64,000 nucleotides of DNA from JAJVID01 sp036565725 (GTDB lineage: Bacteria > Acidobacteriota > Blastocatellia > RBC074). The DNA is taken from assembly GCA_036565725.1 (NCBI GenBank), contig DATCXQ010000925.1, positions 3,145 through 67,144 of the forward strand, given 5' to 3'. Below are positions 26,012-34,832 of this stretch, one piece after another. Below the pieces are notes generated by a model. That model was not told the DNA's origin and did no database searches. It saw nothing but the letters and a program-made list of their open reading frames with translations. How positions within the stretch are numbered: position 1 is the first letter of the stretch; each line of letters begins with the position of its first letter. A program made the position numbers and the translations under genes.

Positions 26012-26418
26012 ACGACATCTCGCCCACTCCCTGAAGGAACTGCCCAATATTATTATTCAATTCGTTTCGCCCCATTGCGATCTCGTTGTATGACCGGACC
26101 GCGTCGCGAGCAACGATAAACTCGCGTCGCAAGCGTCATCCGGCTTCGATGGCCTCAGCGTGAGCGTTCTTGTGACTTATACGATGGATTCAATTTGATC
26201 ATCGTTCGACCAGACTCTTCCGCTCTGAAGATGACGATCATTCCGCTCCCCTTGAGGAGGCGCTCCAATTGATAGCCCAAAGCCTGGAATTTGTCGTTAA
26301 CAACTTCGCCATCGCTACGGAGTTTACAAAAACTTCATAGCGGCTTAACAAGAAATTATCCCCAGGCTGCTAAGTTTCCGCTCGCCCAGCGCACATTTAA
26401 CTCAAAAGGATAAGCACA
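26012..26418. other. Spacer with possible gene remnant
   Basis: About 400 bp with no long frame. On the reverse strand a frame of 57 codons (about 26151-26324) reads DGEVVNDKFQALGYQLERLL then MIVIFRAEESGRTMIKLNP and looks protein-like, but has no start near its 5' end. It may be the end of a lost gene. No repeat of the palindromic families was found here. Confidence 0.35.
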
Positions 26419-27726
26419 ATGAAACAAATTCGTGGTATAGCCTTGGCTGTTGTCGCTCTTTTCGGTTCGACTCTTGGAAGCCCTCCTCCTGTGGGAATTA
26501 CACTGATTGGCAAAGGTTTGGTTCCCGGCGGCGCGCTCGACAAGTCTGGTCTTACAGGCAATATCTGCCAGGCGGGAAACCCTGCTAATTGCGTTTCCAA
26601 GGCGCTGTTTGGCGGCTTTGGCTCCGCGCTGACGTATACAGGCCATAACCATGTTTATATTGCCGCGCCGGATCGTGGTCCGTTCGACGGTCTGACCGAC
26701 GTCCCGTACCTCGATCGCGTTCACTTTCTCAAGATCACAACCGCCACAGGCTCTCCATTCCCGAACATCAACGTCGCGCTGTTAGACACGCGTTTACTCA
26801 GGAACGAACGCGGTCAAGTTTTAGTCGGCGCGGCCGGGGCTTTTAACCAGAACAACGATCGCCGCGCCTTGCGGTTCGATCCAGAGGGGATTCGAGTCGG
26901 ATTGTTTGGAACCTTCTTCATCTCGGATGAGTATGGTCCGGATATCTTTGAGTTTAATCTCTTCGGGCGCCTGTTGCGTCGCCTCAACATTCCTTCAAAG
27001 TTTGAGATCGACGCCCCGAGCGACGACCCTAACGCCGAATTGTTGCTCAACACGTCGGGACGCCAGGGCAATCGAGGCATGGAGGGTCTGGCGATCAGCC
27101 CCAATGACAGGTTTCTGTTCGGGATAATGCAAAACGCCCTGCTTCAGGATAATGGGCTCAACCCGGGGACGACTGACCGCCGTGGCCTGAACAACCGCAT
27201 CCTTAAAATCGATCTCCTGACGGGAAGAAAGCATGAATACGTCTACGTGTTAGACGCAATCAACCGCGGCCAGGGCGTGAGCGAGATTCTCGCAATCAAC
27301 GATCATGAATTTCTGGTCATCGAACGAGACAACAGGTCTAACCTGCAAACGCCGCCTCAAGCCCCGACGAGAAAAACAATATACAAGATTGATATCAACG
27401 GGGCGACGGATGTCTCCGGGGTTGACTCCCTTCCGGCCGGCCCGTTACCCGAGGACATCACGCCTGTCAAAAAGACGTTGTTCATCGACCTGCTGGACCC
27501 CACCTTCAACCTTGCGCCCACAATCGCCGAGAAGATTGAAGCGCTTGCCTGGGGCCCGGACCTTCCTGACGGCAGGCACGTGCTCTACATAGTCAGCGAC
27601 AATGATCTGAATCCGAATCTGGACACTCAACTCTACGCTTTCGCGATTGACCCTTCGCTAATCGACTTCGAGAAACAGTTCCTTCCGCTACCTGTTTATC
27701 CGCCGTGGCTGGTCCCCAGGGACTGA
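26419..27726 (+). CDS. Secreted phytase-like esterase protein
   Basis: A 435-residue protein with a short signal peptide (IRGIALAVVALFGSTLG). GFGSALTYTGHNHVYIAAPD followed by RGPFDG (about 70-95) is the start of the phytase-like beta-propeller domain of PF13449 type. Later elements are FFISDEYGPDIFEFN (about 170-185), RGMEGLAISPNDRFLFG (about 218-234) and VLYIVSDNDLNPNLDTQLYA (about 394-413), all typical propeller blades with acidic metal-binding positions. Proteins of this domain are annotated as phytases or esterase-like, but few are tested. It is expected to act in the periplasm. The start follows AAAAGGATAAGCACA, a weak ribosome-binding site. It stands alone, and an inverted repeat follows it. 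Confidence 0.85.
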   Translation: MKQIRGIALAVVALFGSTLGSPPPVGITLIGKGLVPGGALDKSGLTGNICQAGNPANCVSKALFGGFGSALTYTGHNHVYIAAPDRGPFDGLTDVPYLDRVHFLKITTATGSPFPNINVALLDTRLLRNERGQVLVGAAGAFNQNNDRRALRFDPEGIRVGLFGTFFISDEYGPDIFEFNLFGRLLRRLNIPSKFEIDAPSDDPNAELLLNTSGRQGNRGMEGLAISPNDRFLFGIMQNALLQDNGLNPGTTDRRGLNNRILKIDLLTGRKHEYVYVLDAINRGQGVSEILAINDHEFLVIERDNRSNLQTPPQAPTRKTIYKIDINGATDVSGVDSLPAGPLPEDITPVKKTLFIDLLDPTFNLAPTIAEKIEALAWGPDLPDGRHVLYIVSDNDLNPNLDTQLYAFAIDPSLIDFEKQFLPLPVYPPWLVPRD

Positions 27727-27745
27727 GATAGGAATTGGCAAGAAA

Positions 27746-27880
27746 CCCTATACCGGTTTTCAGGTCTATGAAGACTGTTAGCCACAGAGGTCACAGAGGA
27801 CACAGAGTTGGTTCACTACTTCTCTGTGTCCTGCGGTGACCTCTGTGGCTATTCATTCATGTGAAAACCGCGGTATAGGG
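27746..27880. repeat. Nested palindromic element, CCACAGAGG core
   Basis: Outer arms CCCTATACCGGTTTTCA and TGAAAACCGCGGTATAGGG flank an inner pair, TTAGCCACAGAGGTCACAG and CTGCGGTGACCTCTGTGGCT. The arms total about 60 bp each with a few mismatches. The inner core is related to the repeat at 4364-4432. It lies between convergent genes. Confidence 0.9.
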
Positions 27881-27910
27881 TCAGAAGGCAAATCAGCAAG
27901 CGGCCGCTGA

Positions 27911-28858
27911 TCAGTCTCCCGACATTTGATCGCGATACCATTCGATTGTCCGCTTCAACCCTTCGTCAAACCCGATCTGCGCGCGAAATCCGAATTCACG
28001 TTCGGCCCGCGAAGTGTCCAGCGAGCGGCGCGGCTGGCCGTCGGGTTGTGAGGCGTCCCATACCAGACGCCCCTCGAACCCGGTCAAAGCGGCGATCTTT
28101 TCGGCCAGATCTCTGATCGATATTTCAAAACCCGCGCCGAGGTTGATCGGGTCCGATTTATCGTATTTTTCGGCGGCCAGCGCGATGCCCCGCGCGCAAT
28201 CGTCCGCATGCAGGAACTCCCGCGTGACGACGCCAGTTCCCCAGCAAACGACCTGGTCCTCTCCACGGCGCGCGGCGTCGACGCATTTGCGAATGAGAGC
28301 AGGAATAACGTGCGAGCTTTGCGGATCGAAATTGTCGCGCGGCCCGTAGAGATTCACTGGCAATAGGAAGATCGAATTGAAACCGTACTGCTCTCGGTAA
28401 GCCTGCGATTGCACGAGCATCATCTTCTTGGCCAGTCCGTATGGCGCATTGGTCTCTTCGGGGTAGCCGTTCCACAGTTCGTCTTCCTTGAACGGCACAG
28501 GGGTGAATTTGGGGTAGGCGCATATAGTCCCTGTGGCGAGGAATTTCCTGACGCCACGCAATCGGGCCTCCTCCATCAGTTGCGCGCCCATCATCAGGTT
28601 GTCGTAAAAATACCTGCCCGGATTGGCCCTATTCGCGCCGATGCCGCCGACGACAGCCGCGAGGTGAATGACGAGGTCGGGATTCGCGTCATCATATAAA
28701 CGCCGGATGTTTTCGGCCCTGACCAGATCGTAATCTTTACTGCGGGGAACGAAGACGTTTTCGACGCCGCGCTCTCGAAGCCTATCGACGACGTACGACC
28801 CGAGAAAACCGGCCCCGCCGGTGACGACGACTCGTTCGTATGGAAATCCGCTCGACAT
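27911..28858 (-). CDS. fcl: GDP-L-fucose synthase
   Basis: A 315-residue extended SDR. GGAGFLGSYVVDRL (about 15-28) is the NADP-binding motif, and HLAAVVGGIGANRANPGRYF (about 66-85) is diagnostic for GDP-fucose synthase. The catalytic Tyr and Lys are in NAPYGLAKKMMLVQ (about 133-146), and LLPVNLYGPRDNFDP (about 162-176) follows. It converts GDP-4-keto-6-deoxy-mannose to GDP-L-fucose (epimerisation and reduction). The gmd gene ends 28 bp upstream on the same strand, so both are one operon and supply fucose to the adjacent polysaccharide locus. Confidence 0.96.
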   Translation of the reverse strand: MSSGFPYERVVVTGGAGFLGSYVVDRLRERGVENVFVPRSKDYDLVRAENIRRLYDDANPDLVIHLAAVVGGIGANRANPGRYFYDNLMMGAQLMEEARLRGVRKFLATGTICAYPKFTPVPFKEDELWNGYPEETNAPYGLAKKMMLVQSQAYREQYGFNSIFLLPVNLYGPRDNFDPQSSHVIPALIRKCVDAARRGEDQVVCWGTGVVTREFLHADDCARGIALAAEKYDKSDPINLGAGFEISIRDLAEKIAALTGFEGRLVWDASQPDGQPRRSLDTSRAEREFGFRAQIGFDEGLKRTIEWYRDQMSGD

Positions 28859-28886
28859 GGTTTGTACGTAGGTTTACGTGTGGGCG

Positions 28887-29888
28887 TCAGGCCAGGTTAT
28901 GGGTTCTCTTCAGATCGGTGAGATCTGCGTCAACCATCGTCCTGACCAGCTCTTTGAAAGTTATCTTCGGCTCCCATCCGAGTTTTCGCCGCGCCTTTGA
29001 AGCGTCGCCGACGAGCAGATCGACCTCGGTCGGCCGGAAATAGCGCGGGTCAATCTCGACGAACTGCTTCCAGTCGAGGTCGAGGCGCCCGAAGGCTTCG
29101 TCGAGAAACTCGCGCACCGAATGCGTCTCGCCTGTCGCGATGACGTAATCGTCAGCCTCGTCCTGCTGCAGCATCAGCCACATGGCCTCGACAAAATCTT
29201 TGGCGTGGCCCCAATCGCGTTTGGCGTCGAGGTTACCGAGATAAAGTTTATTTTGCAGACCGAGTTTGATCGCCGCCGCAGCGCGCGTGATCTTGCGCGT
29301 CACGAAAGTCTCGCCGCGACGCTCTGACTCGTGGTTGAACAATACCCCGTTACACGCGAACAGCTCGTAGCTTTCACGATAATTAACCGTGACCCAGTAA
29401 GCGTAAAGTTTGGCGACGCCGTAAGGGCTGCGCGGATAAAACGGGGTCGTTTCGCGCTGAGGGACCTCCTGGACCTTTCCGAAAAGCTCTGACGACGATG
29501 CCTGATAAAACCGCGTCCCGCGCAACCCGGTTTCGCGTATCGCCTCGAGCAACCGGAGCGTCCCTAGCGCGCCGACCTCGGCGGTGTATTCCGGGATGTC
29601 GAAACTGACGCGCACGTGCGACTGCGCTCCGAGGTTGTAAATCTCGTCGGGCTGGACGTCGCGCAGAATCTTGTTGAGCGAACTCGCGTCGTTCAGGTCG
29701 CCGTAAAGGAGGCGCAGCCGCCGCCCCGACTCGTGCGGGTCCTGGTAGATGTGGTCAATGCGTTCGGTGTTGAACGTGCTGGCGCGGCGTATGACGCCAT
29801 ACACGTCATAGCCACGGCCTAGCAACAGCTCGGTCAGATAGCTTCCGTCCTGGCCGGTGATGCCAGTTATCAACGCTTTCTTCGCCAT
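28887..29888 (-). CDS. gmd: GDP-mannose 4,6-dehydratase
   Basis: A 333-residue extended SDR. ITGITGQDGSYLTELLL (about 8-24) is the characteristic Gmd N-terminus. YQASSSELFGKVQEVPQRET (about 129-148) and PFYPRSPYGVAKLYAYWV (about 150-167, catalytic YxxxK) follow, then NHESERRGETFVTRKITRA (about 185-203), a highly conserved Gmd block. It makes GDP-4-keto-6-deoxy-mannose for the downstream fcl product. GAAGGAG lies 12 bases before the ATG. The pair diverges from the large polysaccharide operon across a 1.37-kb non-coding region. Confidence 0.97.
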   Translation of the reverse strand: MAKKALITGITGQDGSYLTELLLGRGYDVYGVIRRASTFNTERIDHIYQDPHESGRRLRLLYGDLNDASSLNKILRDVQPDEIYNLGAQSHVRVSFDIPEYTAEVGALGTLRLLEAIRETGLRGTRFYQASSSELFGKVQEVPQRETTPFYPRSPYGVAKLYAYWVTVNYRESYELFACNGVLFNHESERRGETFVTRKITRAAAAIKLGLQNKLYLGNLDAKRDWGHAKDFVEAMWLMLQQDEADDYVIATGETHSVREFLDEAFGRLDLDWKQFVEIDPRYFRPTEVDLLVGDASKARRKLGWEPKITFKELVRTMVDADLTDLKRTHNLA

Positions 29889-30165
29889 AATTCTGGGGGC
29901 TCCTTCGAGAGTGTTTCAAGAATTGTAGCTTTCGATTTTTGATCTCTGAAAGATGGTAGCCAAGGGGTGTGAAAGGCCTGATCCACAGCAACCACACGTG
30001 AGAACGGCCGCATTTTGCTTCATTACCTACCGCGCGTCAATACAATCAACACAAATTGACGCTCAAGACCGCTGCTCGCGCGGCTCGTGTGTTGGGCGAG
30101 CCTGGCGGTGGCGTTGAAGCGATTCGGAGAGTCCGCAAAATCGGCGGCCAATAGAGTTTAAATCG

Positions 30166-30194
30166 TTGACACCCCGAAAGCCATGTGTTATATG
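30166..30194 (+). promoter_or_regulatory. Sigma-70-like promoter in the long spacer
   Basis: TTGACA, 17 bases, TATATG: a perfect -35 box and a good -10 box at the ideal spacing. The transcript would run towards the polysaccharide operon, and the next start codon is more than 1 kb away, so it could also make a non-coding RNA. Confidence 0.55.
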
Positions 30195-30571
30195 TCCGGC
30201 TGTTGAGAATTGATTGTTGCCCTATAGACACTCAAAGCAGGTGTCTATACCACTGTACAGTTTGCTGTGCAGTTTATTTATAAAAAGATCGTGGCCCTAT
30301 AGATGTCTTCAGGGGTGGTCTTGAAACTGCCTTGACTTGTGACGGGTTAGCTTCCCCCCAAGGCGCACATACCCTGAGACAGAGATGGAGCCAAGATTTT
30401 AATCGTGGGAAAATCAATATTATTGATCAGCTAACTTCAGTCAATCAATAGTGTGAGCGATCCCAATCTAACTGCGAGCCAAAAAGCTGACACAATCCCG
30501 AAAGAATTAGGAAATGCATTGGAGTGACGCATTTGCTCCAGCAGGAGTTCTTCCAGATGCCAGTCTCTAGC

Positions 30572-30640
30572 TAGGTAGTTATACACTTCCGCCTACCTAG
30601 GTAGTTGTACATTTCCCCCCACCAGGGAAAGTGTACATTC
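30572..30640. repeat. Insertion-element-like end repeats
   Basis: TAGGTAGTTATACACTTCC (from 30572) is repeated as TAGGTAGTTGTACATTTCC (from 30598). An inverted version, GGGAAAGTGTACATTCC, follows at about 30624-30640. TGTACATTTCC-like ends occur in several transposon families, so this may be a scar left by excised or deleted insertion sequences. Confidence 0.5.
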
Positions 30641-30698
30641 CTCAAAATGACCCCTTTGATTCAGCCTGGCGTGTGGGATGGTGAGTTAGTTATAAAGT

Positions 30699-30714
30699 TG
30701 GCATATCTTTTGCC
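30699..30714 (+). promoter_or_regulatory. Sigma-54-type promoter upstream of the polysaccharide operon
   Basis: TGGCATATCTTTTGCC has GG at 30700-30701 and GC at 30712-30713 with exactly 10 bases between, and the surrounding TGGCA and TTGC match the sigma-54 consensus. It lies about 555 bp upstream of the first gene. Exopolysaccharide operons of several phyla are sigma-54 dependent. Confidence 0.6.
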
Positions 30715-31209
30715 AAACATAACTTCCCCACGAGCCCCGCGCGTCGCTTAAGGGAAGGAAATTACTGATTTCCCACTAGCGCCTGATGCAAAGAGGAAAA
30801 TTGATAATTGATTCGTAGCTTCCGACCAAGTCGGTCGGTGTGGCGAATAGTTATGCCCAGTGCGGTAAATAGCCACACTGAATTACTGGCCAATCATAAA
30901 GTTGATCCTTGTAGCAGTAATGTTACCCAGGTTTTTCCATTGAATACTTTTCGGATATTTCGCAATAGTAGCAGTAAGGACGGGAAGAAAAGGTTCAAAT
31001 AGGCTTGGAGTAAGTGGTGAAGGATCTGTCCCCAGAACTTTTCCTTACCTCTGCCGCCCAAGAAAAAAAATAAATACCCCGTCGGTGCCAGCGGGTCGCC
31101 ACGACGTCCCAATAGGGCTAGTCTTCAGACCAACTAGGACGCTGCCTCGTCATGAGGTTTCCTTTACGGTATGCCACGCTGGGATAGGTGTGTCTAAATC
31201 ATTTAGCGC

Positions 31210-31244
31210 AATGAAATAGCGCAGGTGAATGAAATAACGCAGGT
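31210..31244 (+). repeat. Tandem 17-bp direct repeat before the first polysaccharide gene
   Basis: AATGAAATAGCGCAGGT (31210-31226) is followed after one base by AATGAAATAACGCAGGT (31228-31244), one mismatch. It ends 12 bases before the first ATG and overlaps the area of the ribosome-binding site, so it may be an operator or a translational control element. Confidence 0.6.
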
Positions 31245-31256
31245 TTAGGAGGGGTC

Positions 31257-32063
31257 ATGAACAGTCGATCAAAAATCGTCGCTGACATTAGTAACTTACT
31301 GAAGATCGTTAGTATCATCGCTTTCTTTCCGTTGATGGCCGGCCAGGTATGGGCGCAGGCGCCATCGAAAGCTAAAGGCGAAGTCGTTTCCGCCAGCCAG
31401 ACTAAAATAAACGGCTTACCCGCAATCTCAGGCATGACAGTTTTTAGTAGCAACCGAATCCTGACCGGAAGCCATGGCGCGGCTGTTTTAAACCTTGGAA
31501 GGCTCGGACGAATCGAATGTGGAGCCGAAACGGATATGACGTTGCGCCTCTCTGAGACGAGCATCGGCGGAGAGTTGCGATCCAACCGTGTGGTTGTAAG
31601 CGCGCGGGCGGGGATCGCCATTTCCATCAATACGGCGAAAAGTGTGGTCACCACTGACGGACAACAGCCGGCGGTGTTGACTATCTATGTCGAACGCGAG
31701 CGAGCGCGCGTCATCTCTCACGTTGGCGCCGCCAGTGTAGTTTCAACCGGAGAGGAAGATCGCCAGGCGGGGGGAAAAGACATGTCACAATCGCCACGTG
31801 GAGGGGGCTGGAAGCGCGCAGGACTGGTCGCGGGCGCAATCGGCGCCGCGAGCGCCGCCAAAATTGGCGGTCAGGGAGCGACCGCTGCGACCAACGCCCC
31901 GACCTTTTCCGGATTGTTTAAGGCCGGGATCAATTATTCGATAAATCCTATGTTTGACAAGGGTCCCGGCTCCGAGGATCCATTCGAGACCTCAATCACC
32001 TGCCGCGACAGCGATAAAAAATACTGTCACAAGAAAAGCGGGTACAAGCCCAAAAGACCTTAA
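31257..32063 (+). CDS. Secreted FecR-like protein, first gene of polysaccharide locus
   Basis: A 268-residue secreted protein. The signal peptide ends near GQVWAQA. The part after it, GEVVSASQTKINGLPAISGM then TVFSSNRILTGSHGAAVLNL (about 42-80), has the FecR-type beta-sheet pattern with a SNRILTGSHGAAVLNLG segment like the charged-surface sensors of FecR domains. A Gly/Ala-rich stretch (about 190-215: GLVAGAIGAASAAKIGGQGA) could be a membrane segment or flexible linker. The C-terminal end has two Cys (TCRDSDKKYCHKK). Strong AGGAGGGG precedes the ATG. Function is unknown; position suggests a role in assembly or regulation of the polysaccharide. Confidence 0.65.
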   Translation: MNSRSKIVADISNLLKIVSIIAFFPLMAGQVWAQAPSKAKGEVVSASQTKINGLPAISGMTVFSSNRILTGSHGAAVLNLGRLGRIECGAETDMTLRLSETSIGGELRSNRVVVSARAGIAISINTAKSVVTTDGQQPAVLTIYVERERARVISHVGAASVVSTGEEDRQAGGKDMSQSPRGGGWKRAGLVAGAIGAASAAKIGGQGATAATNAPTFSGLFKAGINYSINPMFDKGPGSEDPFETSITCRDSDKKYCHKKSGYKPKRP

Positions 32064-32071
32064 GTCGAATT

Positions 32072-32128
32072 GGACAGACTGAAGTCTGTCCATAACGGGA
32101 ATCAAGGCGAAAAGACCAAAGTCTGTCC
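32072..32128 (+). promoter_or_regulatory. Hairpin with two alternative 3' arms
   Basis: GGACAGACT (32072-32080) pairs perfectly with AGTCTGTCC at 32083-32091, and the same 9-base sequence occurs again at 32120-32128, just before the next start codon. The first arm can therefore pair with either copy, as in an attenuator. It may merely be two copies of a short repeat. Confidence 0.4.
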
Positions 32129-32136
32129 CATAATCA

Positions 32137-33423
32137 ATGACAATAACCTTCGAATTGCGAAGCCCGGTCTCGAGACTAGCGACTATCGTCGCTGTTATGT
32201 GCGGCTGCGCAATCTTTATCAGTTTATCCGCGGCGCGGTTCGTTATCTCGGTGATTACTGATCCCGAGGCGCGGGCGGAGACGGCGATCATTGAAGGCGC
32301 CGCGAATTACTTTCCAAACTCAGCCTGGGCTCAAGCGCGAATGGCGTCCCGTCTCATCGAATCCGGCGTGGACGTGTCAGAAGATCACGAACGGATTGCG
32401 GAACGCGCCGTCTATTACTCGACGCGCGCCGTGGCTCTCGCCCCTCATAATTATGAATTCCGGATGCTGTTGGCGGCGGCCAAAGAGTTAAGCGGGGATT
32501 TGGCGGAAGCGGAAGTGGAACTGCGCGCCGCCCTCAAACAGGCCCCGCATCTAGTAAACGTTCATTGGCGGCTGGGCAATCTGCTTCTCCGCCAAGAAAA
32601 GCTGGACGAGGCAGGCGCCGAGTTTCGATTAGCGAGCGAAGCTGATCCCGAGTTGTTAACACCGACACTCAACCTTTTGTGGCAGGCGTCAGACGGGAAG
32701 ATTGAAACCCTCAACGCCGCAGTCGGCGCCGCCCCCGAACAGCAACTGGCGCTCGCGCAATTCTTGGTTGAGCGTGAAAAGTTCGAAGTGGCGGTGAAGA
32801 TCGCTAACAGTCTCGACCGACGGGCGGCGCTCAATCTCCCGGAAAGCGGCAAGCTGCTCGATTCGCTTATCTCAGCAGGCCGGATCGATCTGGCGAGTGA
32901 ACTTTGGCGCAATCTCTCCGGCGCCGAATCCCAGTCGCTAATGCGGAATGAGGGCTTCGAGACTCCCATCCGCAGTAATCTCGCTCAGTTCGATTGGAAT
33001 CTGAGCCAAAGCAAGTACGCCAAGATTGGGATCACAACAGCGACCGCAAGGACGGGACAGCGCTCGCTCAAAATATCCTATAACGGCATCGACACAACCA
33101 CCCTCGATAATGAAATCCGCCAACTGGTCAAGGCGCGGCCCGGCGCGCGTTACACACTGACGTGTTACGTCAAAGCGGAGAGGTTGGTTACCCCCGGCGG
33201 GCCGCAGGTCGTCGTGACCTCACAAGGTTCCTCGACGCCCATAGCCGCCTCGGCGGCGATTGAAGCCGGTTCCTATGATTGGCGAATATTGACGACGGAC
33301 TTCGTCGCGCCACCCAACGCTCACGCCGTGGTCATTGCCATCAAACAAACGCCCCAGTTCAGTTACGTTGACCCGACGAGCGGGACGGTGTGGTTCGATG
33401 ATTTTGTTTTGGCAGAGCGATAA
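32137..33423 (+). CDS. TPR protein with C-terminal carbohydrate-binding-like domain
   Basis: A 428-residue protein. Residues about 15-40 form a membrane anchor (LATIVAVMCGCAIFISLSAA). Three or more TPR-like helical repeats follow (HNYEFRMLLAAAKELSGDLA; VNVHWRLGNLLLRQEKLDEA, about 105-170). From about 265 a beta-sandwich begins with MRNEGFETPI and includes GQRSLKISYNG, the pattern of galactose-binding-like (CBM) folds, ending in VWFDDFVL. Such proteins are found in acidobacterial exopolysaccharide clusters and may guide polymer assembly at the inner membrane. It is the second gene of the series, and its 3' end lies 14 bp before the ligase gene. Confidence 0.75.
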   Translation: MTITFELRSPVSRLATIVAVMCGCAIFISLSAARFVISVITDPEARAETAIIEGAANYFPNSAWAQARMASRLIESGVDVSEDHERIAERAVYYSTRAVALAPHNYEFRMLLAAAKELSGDLAEAEVELRAALKQAPHLVNVHWRLGNLLLRQEKLDEAGAEFRLASEADPELLTPTLNLLWQASDGKIETLNAAVGAAPEQQLALAQFLVEREKFEVAVKIANSLDRRAALNLPESGKLLDSLISAGRIDLASELWRNLSGAESQSLMRNEGFETPIRSNLAQFDWNLSQSKYAKIGITTATARTGQRSLKISYNGIDTTTLDNEIRQLVKARPGARYTLTCYVKAERLVTPGGPQVVVTSQGSSTPIAASAAIEAGSYDWRILTTDFVAPPNAHAVVIAIKQTPQFSYVDPTSGTVWFDDFVLAER

Positions 33424-33437
33424 CCTCTGCCCCCCAG

Positions 33438-34832
33438 ATGCTGGGTTTTGAAATGAGCGATTTTCTGGATAATGCCATCGCCGCCAGTTTAATACTCGTC
33501 GTCATCTTCGCCGCGTTGGCCCATGGCGTTGTGGAACCATGGTCAATCTTCGTTTTTGAATTGGCGTCGGTTGTTTTGGCGCTGCTCTGGACGATCAAGG
33601 CGGTGGCCGACAGAAAGCTTAGACTGGTCATGCCACAAACGATCTGGCCCCTTGGGGCGCTGGTTTTGCTCGGACTGGCTCAAAGCGTGTCGTGGAATGA
33701 CGGCGCAGGCTTCAGGCAGAGCCTCTCGTTAGACGTCGAAAGCACGCGCGGAACGGTCCTGGTTCTCTGCTCTTTACTGACCCTATCAATCTTAGCCGCC
33801 AATTTTCTGAACAGCGAGGTCCGGCTGCTCACGCTGACCCAAGTTCTCATCTTCTTCGGCGCGGTTATGGGAGTTTTCGGGCTCGTGCAGTATTTCAGCG
33901 GGAGCGCCGATGTTTACTGGACGCGCCACGCCGAGGCCTCCCCGTTCGGCCCATTCTTCAACCGGGATCACTTTGCCGGCTACATGGAATTGCTCATCGC
34001 CCTCCCGGTCGCGCTCATTGCGACGGGCTACGTCCGCGGAGAAAAGAGGATGGCGTACGGGATAGCCGCAATGTTTATGGGCGTGGCGGCGATTTTCACG
34101 CTCTCGCGCGGCGGGATGATAAGCATATTCGCCGAGATGATTTTCATCGCGGCGATGAGTTTCAGACGCCATCGCGCGATGACCGCCTCTAAGGGGCCTG
34201 GCAAAGCCCGAATAGCTACGGGCGTGGCGGCGGTCGCCGCCATCCTTGCGGCGATCGTGACTGGCGTGATCTGGATCGGCGCCGAGCCGGTCATCAATCG
34301 AATCGCGACCGGCGATCCGAACAGCTCTGACCTGAGCAGGACACAGACATTTTACAGCGTCCGCGGCGAAATCTGGGAAAACACATGGACGATGATACGT
34401 CAAAACCCGTTGATGGGCGTCGGACTGGGCGCTTACGAAACAGCCTATCCGATCTACGCCCGGGAAAACGGAATGCAGGGAGTGACCGCGGAGGCCCACA
34501 ACGATTACTTAGAAATTCTCGCCGTCGGCGGCGTAATCGGCGCAATGTCGGCCTTGTGGTTCATCTGGGCGCTCTTTCGGGCAATCGGGCGTGGCGTCCG
34601 CTCGCCCGACCCGCTGACGGCGGCGATAGCGCTCGGCGGCGGGGCCGGACTTTTCGGGCTGCTCGTCCACAGCCTCTTCGATTTCAATCTGCATTTACCA
34701 AGTCACGCAACGGTCTTTTTACTTCTTTCAGTGGTGATTTCAAACATAGGAGCGACGGTCGATGAACCGGTCAAGTCTGAAACCGCGTACCTGTCCGTCG
34801 CCACAAGTCTTATTGGGAGGGCCTCGTCATGA
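33438..34832 (+). CDS. O-antigen ligase/polymerase family membrane protein
   Basis: A 464-residue protein with about ten to twelve membrane helices (ASLILVVIFAALAHGVVEPW; FVFELASVVLALLWTIKAVA; LVLCSLLTLSILAANF and others). The large periplasmic loop (about 285-355) includes MIRQNPLMGVGLGAYETAYP, followed by EAHNDYLEILAVGGVIGA, the PF04932 Wzy_C signature including the conserved HNDYLEI. It is expected to polymerise or ligate polysaccharide repeat units. It overlaps the downstream Wza-like gene by 4 bp (ATGA), indicating translational coupling. Confidence 0.92.
   Translation: MLGFEMSDFLDNAIAASLILVVIFAALAHGVVEPWSIFVFELASVVLALLWTIKAVADRKLRLVMPQTIWPLGALVLLGLAQSVSWNDGAGFRQSLSLDVESTRGTVLVLCSLLTLSILAANFLNSEVRLLTLTQVLIFFGAVMGVFGLVQYFSGSADVYWTRHAEASPFGPFFNRDHFAGYMELLIALPVALIATGYVRGEKRMAYGIAAMFMGVAAIFTLSRGGMISIFAEMIFIAAMSFRRHRAMTASKGPGKARIATGVAAVAAILAAIVTGVIWIGAEPVINRIATGDPNSSDLSRTQTFYSVRGEIWENTWTMIRQNPLMGVGLGAYETAYPIYARENGMQGVTAEAHNDYLEILAVGGVIGAMSALWFIWALFRAIGRGVRSPDPLTAAIALGGGAGLFGLLVHSLFDFNLHLPSHATVFLLLSVVISNIGATVDEPVKSETAYLSVATSLIGRASS

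Larger units (their letters stand above)
29889..31256. other. 1.37-kb non-coding region upstream of the polysaccharide locus
   Basis: No convincing protein-coding frame is present; the few short frames carry no recognisable motif. Composition is more AT-rich than the neighbours. It contains a sigma-70-like promoter (30166-30194), a sigma-54-like promoter (30699-30714), a hairpin TAGACAC/GTGTCTA (about 30222-30243), two CTGTACAGTTT/CTGTGCAGTTT direct repeats (about 30248-30273), insertion-element-like ends (30572-30640) and a GGATCTGTCCCCAGAACTTT segment near 31021 like the ends of REP-associated transposase elements. A 17-bp direct repeat sits just before the first gene. It probably acts as a regulatory leader that has also collected mobile-element debris. 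Confidence 0.6.

Noticed and set aside
30808..31002. A 64-codon frame in the long spacer
   Set aside because: AT-rich, no motif, no ribosome-binding site; treated as non-coding.
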